Positions 56,595 through 64,000 of a DNA stretch of 64,000 bases are shown one piece after another. Both the position numbers and the translations under genes were made by a program. This DNA comes from Apostichopus japonicus (taxonomy: Eukaryota; Echinodermata; Holothuroidea; Aspidochirotida; Stichopodidae). The notes under the pieces are model-generated. The model worked only from the letters and a program-made list of their open reading frames with translations, was not told where the DNA came from and searched no databases. Every line of letters begins with the position of its first letter. Positions within the stretch are counted from its first letter, which is position 1. Location: NCBI RefSeq assembly GCF_037975245.1, contig NC_092583.1, positions 12,751,264 to 12,815,263 of the forward strand, given 5' to 3'.

Positions 56595-59500
56595 CTGTGG
56601 GAATAGCCAAAAGTAGAGAAGAACAATTATTTAACAACTAGTCAAGTGCGGGGGGGGGGGGGGCAAATCCCACTTTCATGCGACTGATTTTGGTAGGGAC
56701 ATTTATGGACGGCCGCAGGTGCATGAAACATTTTCACAATGAGGAATCTCGCTATGGGGTCCTCCAATGCGACCATGAAGTGGGATGGGCCCGGGTCCTC
56801 CAAATTAATATCTGGACTATAAATTAATGTAATAAACACTTTTCCAATCTTAAAACAATTCCCGACAGGCGATGGGGTGTGCAACCCCCCACCCACATCC
56901 CTCCGCTCTTTGTGCATGCATGGCACTGAATTAACGCCGATTATATGTGTCGTTGGATCACTGTGGTAAATTACAATCTATTTAGTTGCTTGATACATAA
57001 CCGATCTGATAAGGTTTTTAAACAATTTTTAAAATGGTATACTGCCCTCTAAAAATAAGATCCGAGGGGGGAAATAACCCGATGCCACAATACAAGTGAT
57101 ACTTTTGCTATTTATCGACACATGGTTCTTTTTCTTCTTCAATAAAACACTGAAGTACATTTACCTTAGTTCTTTGCAGATATTGGAACTGAAAAAGCCG
57201 TAGATGAACGGGTTTGTGGCGCTGTTCAGATAAACTAGATTCTGCATGATGACACTGACCCAGTAAATAGCATGTTGAGGATCTGCACTGGGTTTAACCA
57301 CCTTGAATGCCTCCAAGGTAAAATACAAACTAGTGGGCAGCCAGCAAAGAATGTAAGCTATACATAGAGAAAAGAAATGATGAAACAAGGAGAAGAAAAA
57401 ATCCATTAATTATTGTCCATTAATTAATGAATTAATGGTAAGTTAGCGTGCAACAATTCGAGTTTTGAGCGACCGAGGCCTGTCAATTTTCGAATCGCAG
57501 TTCTTGGTTTCCTAGTCCGAGAACTTGTCTCTCAAGTAAGCAATTTTCAAGTTTCAGCAATTTTGTCGTTTTGGTATGTAGCTTACATCATAGGCATAAG
57601 AAAAGTCTCCCCACCCTCCCCCTTCTTTTTGATGAATTTAATTTATATTTCCAATAATTTCGTAATCATCAGCTTCAACCACCTGGATATCTATTACAGA
57701 TCTACAAGACGTTTGCGACAATTTCGCTCACTTCGTCATTTAGGTACGCGCGCAAAAGTATAGCCTATCTTGACCGTGTGACATCGGAGTCTTGCATTTA
57801 TGAATTATTAATACACTGTCTGATATCCAATGTGGGTTTGTGAGTTTCATGTTGGTATCTGCTTAATGGCTAAACAATGTTACTTCGTTATTCGAAATTA
57901 CCAGTTAGTGACACTTCCAGCAAAAGTCAATGCGTTACTTTTGAACCCTCTCCATATCCTCAGTAATGCACACTAACCTACTAACTTTCAGTTCGGCGAT
58001 CGTCATTGATTTACCATTACTCCCCCCCCCCCCCTCTTTCCCTCCCTCCCTCCCTCACTAATGCATACACTTACCCACACAATTTCATACCAGTGTCACA
58101 ATGGAGTACCATGAAGTACTCGACAAGTTAAGTAGGCTCTATAATTTTCGAGAAAAAAAAAATGTTCTCATGCCCAGGACAAAATGTAGGAATGAGATGG
58201 TATTGATGGAACAAGAAACATGTCATTGTTAATAAGGTTGACCTATTCGCATTGCAAGAGAAATGGGTGCGAAAAGGTGGGACCACTAGTCAGTGGAACC
58301 CACTAGGTAGTGGTACCACTATAGGGTAATGGTACCACTAGGTAGTGGGACCACTAGGTAGTGGGACCACTCAAATGACTTACCAATTACAATACAAATA
58401 GTCATCTTAACGGTCTTTATCTTGGCTCTCGGAATCAAACCACGAGAACTAGATCGATGTTTGAAGTTATTCTCGTCTTGTTTGGCCTTTTTCTGTAAAC
58501 CCGTATATTTCACTATAAACATAAAAAAAAAGAAACACCAGGATGTCAGTCACACGTTATATTTACAAACTTTGCAACCGCTGACCTTTATTGCAATCAC
58601 ATGTTTGGATACTTCATCGTCAGAAGCAACTGAACAATTCATATTGCGAACACACATAATTCCCCCCCCCCCTCCTGGAAAACCAGTAGCGATTACAGTT
58701 GGTGTTATAATTGCAACCAGCAAAAACCACCGTTCTTCTCGAATACACATGACGTAGACGGCTCACAATAACTGCACTCTTGCTCTGAACCTGTCCAATC
58801 AATTTACCATAACCTGCTTACCACCAGCTCATTCTGGAAAGAGCGATAATATGAGAGAGAGTATAGTTGTTTTAAAGAGACATGTTTATGAGGGAACCGA
58901 CGTAGTAAGTGCTTGAAGTAGTAGGAAGAACTTTTCGGTTGTTCGCAGTGGTGTTATTTTTTGGGGCGGACAACACACCAGGGAGTATAGGTCATGTAGG
59001 TACCTACAAAATGAGGGCGCCTGTCAGCGTCGTGGCAGACACATAATAAGTTGGCTACGCAGCTAGCCTCTGAAAATACAAATGTACAGAGACTCTTGAA
59101 ACTGCAAATGTACAGAAAACTTGCAACGTTCCAACGTTGGTCCATGTAGGTATCGTTCATTTGCCCAGTAAATGTCAATATTTGTAGCGCCTCACGTGCA
59201 CTACAAATAACTATATTATACCCACCTCCGCCAGAGTTTGCGTTCTTGTCAGATTTCACGGGTGGCGCCATTGCTTTTCCTCGTCTCCAAATCACGCTAA
59301 TCATGGTTCCGTAACACACGCAGAGAATCATCAGCGGTACCAGGAATGTAATACTAACGATATAGAGTGAATACAACTGGTACTTCAACTTGTCCTCCAG
59401 GAGAGCTATTGGTGCACACTGTGGTTGACCATGGAGCTCCGCAGTTACAAAAATGGCCAGAGAAGGTGTAGCTAACATCCCCGGTAAAATCCAAGCCCCT

Positions 59501-62500
59501 GCCGCCATAAACGTTGATCTCTTTCCTGATGAACAGAAGAAATGTAATATATATAGGAATTTGTAAAGCGCTTTTATCCAGTTAAAAAAAAAATGTGCTC
59601 AGAAGCGCTGCAGGAGCAAAGTACCCAAAATGGACACAACAGTTATTAAAAAATGGATACGCATTCATGAATAAGAACATCTTGAATTCTTTCAGGAAAG
59701 TTGACACATGCTGGATTGTCTTCAGATGTAATGGGAGACTGTTCCAGAGCTGTGGAGCTGATCTAGCAAAGCAACGTTCCCATGCTTAGGTGGAAGTGCG
59801 AACAGTAGGAACGGATAGCATATGTTGTACGCTTGAACGAAGCACCCAATGTAGCATATTTTAATATCGACAAATCACAGGAAAACCTTTTTTTTCGGTC
59901 AGTAAAATCAAACTCAACTGAACATTATCTTGGACCCAAAACTATAAGCATGACGGTTGAAAAGACCGCACCGGCGGAAAAGCCGGTTAAAACGCGTTCA
60001 AAACAAGAACAATGCACTGTATGCTATGGTTCGATTGCTGTTTGTTTGTAGTAGATGCTATGTGATCCATAACCATAATAATGATTTTTTTAATATATCA
60101 TAGTGGAAATACAATCTGAGCATTCTGATGAAATATTCATCTACTTCCTACATTGACATAAATATGTTTTGTATGTTTTAATATGATGTGTTATATTATG
60201 TTGATATTTTATGTTTTGATTTTCATGTAAAGTTGTACTCTTAAAAGTTGATACATCAGTAATGTGACTTTGGTACTGCAGACCCTCGTAAAGGCCAACT
60301 AGCAACGGTATCCAAAATCAAGGTCACACACATCGATTGAATGCATAGATTTCTTAGCTTACAGCAAGGAACCAAAACAAAATCAAGGCTGTGACCCGTA
60401 GTCAAGGGTTATAGGGGGCGCAGTGCAAGAATGTTAGCAGTTGTTATAGGCTAGGTAGATAGGAGTGCATATGTACAGGGAATGAATTAAATTAGCATAA
60501 TTTCATTGGCTCTGGCAATCGTATGTGACTAGTTGCCTATAGCACAGTCAAGTCCGATGTTCTCTTTCATTTAATTAACCCTGCCATTAATAAACAACCC
60601 ATATTTGTTCTCGTATTTCAATAAACTACCGGGTCATGACCTACAAGTCCTTCTTCACTCTAAAGACTGAGAATTTTTAATCGTTGAAAGTGTCCAGGAT
60701 AACTACTCTTCGGTCACTCTAAGCAATGCTTCCATATCAACTTAGCTCTAAAAAAAAATAACGAGTGCTCGCCAACAAATTGTGAGAGCGGCTAAATTTG
60801 TCATAACTCGTCCACTCTGAGGACACTGAAAGCCCCCCCATCGACCCCCGACCCCCCTTCCCTCAAAAGAGTGGCAATTATGAACACTCTCGAGGAGTGT
60901 AACTCTTTTATTCTTCCATATCTCCATTACTGTGCCAAGGCGAGTCTTCCACACCCTTCAGCCCCCCCCCTTCTGTATTTTAAAAACAACACTAAAAGAT
61001 ATAACATCAATAATATAAATAAATAATATGAATATGAATAATAAAGAGGAAACGTACGGCTGGCCATAAAATCCATAGGAAAGACAATCGCAAAGAAACG
61101 ATCCAAGCTCAGCGCCACCATTTGATAAATCGAGGCATATATCACAAACGCCTGTGAAAAGAAACAAATATTTTGTGATCAGGTAGGTGGTGGTGACCAG
61201 TTTTGATACAAAACATCTACTTTTTACAATCGATTGATAGCGACTTCCGGCCCCGTAAGTCAAAAAAAATTAATAGGTAAATATATAGGGGGCAAAACAA
61301 GAAAAATAATAATAAAAAAGGAAACGGGCGAAAAATAACACATTAGATATCGTATGCTTTTTCGTCATTTTTTGAAGCAAAACAAATATTAGTGAAATAA
61401 AGGACGCTTTTCGTAGAAGGGATGCTTGCTAAATAATTTCGGCGGTTGATTTATATTTATTGTTGAAAGATTATCAGTAGTAGTGGGGCAGGGAGATGCT
61501 AAGTAATTATGGTTCGCACATGTTCAGTCATTATGAAATAATGTAAACATGTGTTACAACCCCACACACAGCGTCTTGGTGGTCATCATTATTCTCGATG
61601 CCATGTGTGGGATAAACCTTCGGGAAAGATATTTGAACAAGCTTTGGGCTAAAAATTTCGCCGTGACTACTTATGCCCACCTTCTAAAACGGGGGTTTGA
61701 GGGGTGGGTGTTACGGGTGGAATTTAATTCGCTTAATTTCGGGCAAATATACGAAAAAACCATGGGACCAAAGCAGGTTTCTGAATTGCGTGTGACGTCA
61801 TTTTGCATATAATGGTTAAATAAGATATTGGTAGTCGTACGGTGACTGAGGGGAGGGGTCACAGTGCGGGGGGGGGGGTAAAACAATGAAAAGTTGAAAA
61901 CAAAGCTAAACTATTGACATGTTCTGTATAAGGAGATGAATATAATGAAATTTATACCTGACCATAGGACTTGATTTTGCACAGGAACATTCCGGCATAA
62001 AATGCACCTCTGTATCGATGGATAATCTCGGGTAAAACGTTCAACAATCCGACACACACGTCTGCCGAAATAATAATAATGAAGAAAGCAATATTATAAA
62101 TAAGGGAATATATCACTCATCAAACCATACTTTCCCGGGTCGCTTAAACTGACCCCCGAACTGGGCCTGTAGCTACCCTCACCCCCCCCCCCCCTCCCCC
62201 GGCCCCTCCCGCCTCTTTCTCGTCGGGACTTCCCTTGTAACTTAGAAATAATTGAGGTACACGTTATTCTTCTTTGCCTACACGGCCATACTTTGTTACG
62301 GTATCAGAGTATAACCAAAGACAGTGCAGCAGACTACAATCTAAGTTTACCAGTTTGAGTGATCGGAGTGTTACAAACATTGTAAAACATGTGACACGTT
62401 GATAATGTACAATGTTGTTAGAAGACCATTTAAGAACATTTATATAATATGGGCGGGCCATGATGATATCATCTTCGTCAGCCGGAGTGTGGTGGTTATA

Positions 62501-62660
62501 GGGAGCCGTAGAGAGACAACCTACCTGCTATCGCCAAATGTTTTACGAAGAAGTTTAGTCTCGATTTCTTGTGCCGAACACTGAACAACGCCAGTAAGAC
62601 CAGACCGTTACCGACCACTATAAGAATGTACATCGTCCACAGTATAGCTAATTGTAGTTC
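56396..62660 (-). CDS. Class A peptide GPCR, NPS/vasopressin/CCAP-receptor group (N-terminal exon missing)
   Basis: Seven - strand exons join in phase for 1,155 bp: 62525..62660 (TM1), 61958..62061 (TM2), 61058..61151 (TM3), 59226..59525 (TM4-5), 58384..58512 (ICL3 and start of TM6), 57165..57357 (TM6-7) and 56396..56594 (C-tail). Visible hallmarks: GN in TM1 (IVVGNGLVLL), HLAIAD in TM2, DRF in place of DRY in TM3, a TM4 Trp, CWLP in TM6 and NPFIYGF in TM7. KKSRLNFFVKHLAIAD and DRFFAIVFPM recall the neuropeptide S receptor; PRAKIKTVKMT recalls vasopressin receptors. The ligand is likely a neuropeptide. The first exon (start codon, extracellular N-terminus) was not found in or near the last 1.3 kb. 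The ICL3 splice is the least certain. Confidence 0.85.
58279..58370. repeat. Palindromic CCACTAGGTAGTGG tandem repeat
   Basis: Five or so units of a 17-bp motif, each an imperfect palindrome (CCACTA.GTAGTGG). The array ends seven bases from the donor hexamer of the GPCR exon 58384..58512, on its intron side. It could form hairpins in the pre-mRNA near that donor. Confidence 0.8.
58895..59215. mobile_element. Dispersed ~350-bp element, copy 2
   Basis: Sequence related to 16016-16372 in the same orientation: AGGAAGAACTTTTCGGTTGT, CATGTAGGTACCTACAAA, TGAGGGCGCCTGTC, GCTAGCC and a GTAGCGCCTCACGTGCACTA end. It ends about 10 bases from the donor of the GPCR TM4-5 exon, so it forms the first part of that intron. 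Confidence 0.6.
59560..61050. other. GPCR intron between TM3 and TM4 exons; possible repeat at its start
   Basis: No coding exon is supported. The stretch at about 59575-59800 (GGGAGACTGTTCCAGAGCTG and GATCTAGCAAAGCAACGTTC) has the look of a dispersed repeat common in marine invertebrates, recognised by style only. C-runs lie at 60834-60860 and 60961. The rest is AT-rich. Confidence 0.35.
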
Positions 62661-64000
62661 CTAAATGGAAGAGAGAAGAAGAGAAAGGAATCAGAAGTGT
62701 AAGAAAGACTGGCGGGAACGTCTGAAATTATTGGATGAATAAAAACATCGCCTCCCCATCCTGACACACAGGCGGTAGGGAGCCGGTGGGGGCACTGGGG
62801 GGGGCGTGCCCCACTTTTTTTTCAAAATAGCAAATGTGCCCTACTGGCAAATAACACATCATATATATTTAAGTGATAGGCCTATGGCCGGTGTGCATCG
62901 GTTTATAGCGTAACGAGTGGTGGTTGTGGAATGAGGAAGTGCCCCTCTGATATTGTGCCCCCCACTTTTTGGAAGCTTCCTATCCCATGCTCACACAGTT
63001 TGATGCTGGCGACGTCAATGAAGTTTCAAAAGGGACCGTTCCAAAAATATATATATTTATAAACCTCCAGGTGGGGGGGTAAGGTGGGGGGTGAGTGGGA
63101 AGAGGGTATTTACTCAACAGTTAAATGTTTTCCACCTAAGAAAGATGCCGTTTAAAAATGATTTGCATTGTGAATGAAATGCTTTGATTTCTGTACTGAT
63201 AAAATTCCATAAAGTTTTGTTTCGTTGTATAGTTAAAGAATTTCAACTGAGCCGAATGTAACGTTATACATTCTTGAAAAGATATGGGGCCCCAAGGAAA
63301 AATATTTAGATATGATCTACAAAAATAATATATATTAACATCTGAGACATTCTTTCAAGTATAAACCCAAAACAGGACACATTTTAACCTCGGATAATAT
63401 TTATATATATATTCAAAAAGCCCCTCTCGACTTATCAGATTTTACTGAAAGTGACTGATTCGTGTGAAGTAAAGGTGTAACTATAACCATTGATTCTTTC
63501 ATTCAAAATCAATTTGCAACTTTAAAGGAATATCATTTCGTCTGAAGTAGAAGGGGATAAAAAGGAAATAAAACTTGTTGATAAATAAAACTGTTGATAA
63601 TGTGTTGTATTCTTATATTACGAATGTGCATAGGATCCAGGATTTCTCGGAAGAGCGCAAGGCTGCATCCAACATTTCATAAACAAATTTAAAACAAAAC
63701 AAAATGGGGGGGGGGAGGGGGAGGGGGTGGTGGCCAGGGCTGTCGGGTAGAGATCTGAGAACCAGGAACAGTCATCAGTAACCTATTCTTCTCACAAAGA
63801 AGAATAATATTTTTAGCTTTTGCCACAAAAAGGAAGGATTCAAAATGGACTAAACAATATTTCTTTATAGTGCCTCTCTGGCTTTCCAAGTGCGTATTAT
63901 ATTTCCTGGGAACCGAAGCAACAGAATGCGTTAGAACACGTCAAGGATGGAGAGGGTAAAAAACAATTAAAAACTCTGTATAATGATAAATGTTTGGGAA
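62661..64000. other. Sequence upstream of the GPCR TM1 exon; no exon found
   Basis: On the - strand this lies 5' of the TM1 exon and should contain part of the first intron. No start exon with a plausible donor was recognised. At 62780-62990 there is GGGGGGCGTGCCCCAC with a related GTGCCCCCCAC end, perhaps a fragment of a G-rich mobile element. G-runs also occur near 63073 and 63706. Confidence 0.4.

Overview
This window is eukaryotic DNA from an animal. Genes are split by many GT-AG introns, intergenic DNA is AT-rich, and transposon remnants and microsatellites are dense. Carboxypeptidase M-type genes, a PA2G4/EBP1 orthologue and a neuropeptide GPCR fit a marine invertebrate deuterostome. 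An echinoderm, possibly a sea cucumber, is my best guess, but the sequence alone does not prove it. I rebuilt exon boundaries by hand from reading phase and splice consensus. No rRNA, intact tRNA or CRISPR array was seen.

Layout. (1) About 206-5737, + strand: the 3' part of a gene for a large, mostly disordered protein ending in two SH3-like domains; its 5' end lies outside the window. (2) 8340-15869 and 22448-31049, both - strand: two tandem M14 metallocarboxypeptidases of the CPM/N/E group (441 and 438 aa). Each has a signal peptide, the zinc and catalytic motifs and a short hydrophobic C-terminal tail suggesting a GPI anchor. Their exons match base for base in length and phase (101, 173, 185, 210), except that one 299-bp exon in the first gene is split 153+146 in the second. 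(3) 37319-52129, + strand: a complete 10-exon PA2G4/EBP1 orthologue (393 aa) with a perfect palindromic E2F-type site and a CACGTG E-box just upstream. (4) 56396-62660, - strand: a class A peptide GPCR of the NPS/vasopressin/CCAP-receptor group, TM1 to TM7 plus C-tail (384 codons), lacking its N-terminal exon; a second possible C-tail exon lies downstream.

The rest is mobile and repetitive DNA. It includes hAT-type elements with readable 8-bp target duplications, a decayed LINE reverse transcriptase split by a hAT element, and a TA-flanked inverted-repeat element filled with a palindromic 20-21-bp array. There is also an element family sharing an internal core, a tRNA-derived SINE, and several large tandem arrays, some beside PA2G4 exons.

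The genes do not form an operon or pathway. The carboxypeptidase pair (trimming of C-terminal Lys/Arg from peptides) and the peptide GPCR could both touch peptide signalling, but that link is speculative. I found no convincing undescribed multi-gene system. The best leads are the possible alternative GPCR tail, the E2F/E-box arrangement at PA2G4, the palindromic-array element and the amplification of a hAT end beside a coding exon.
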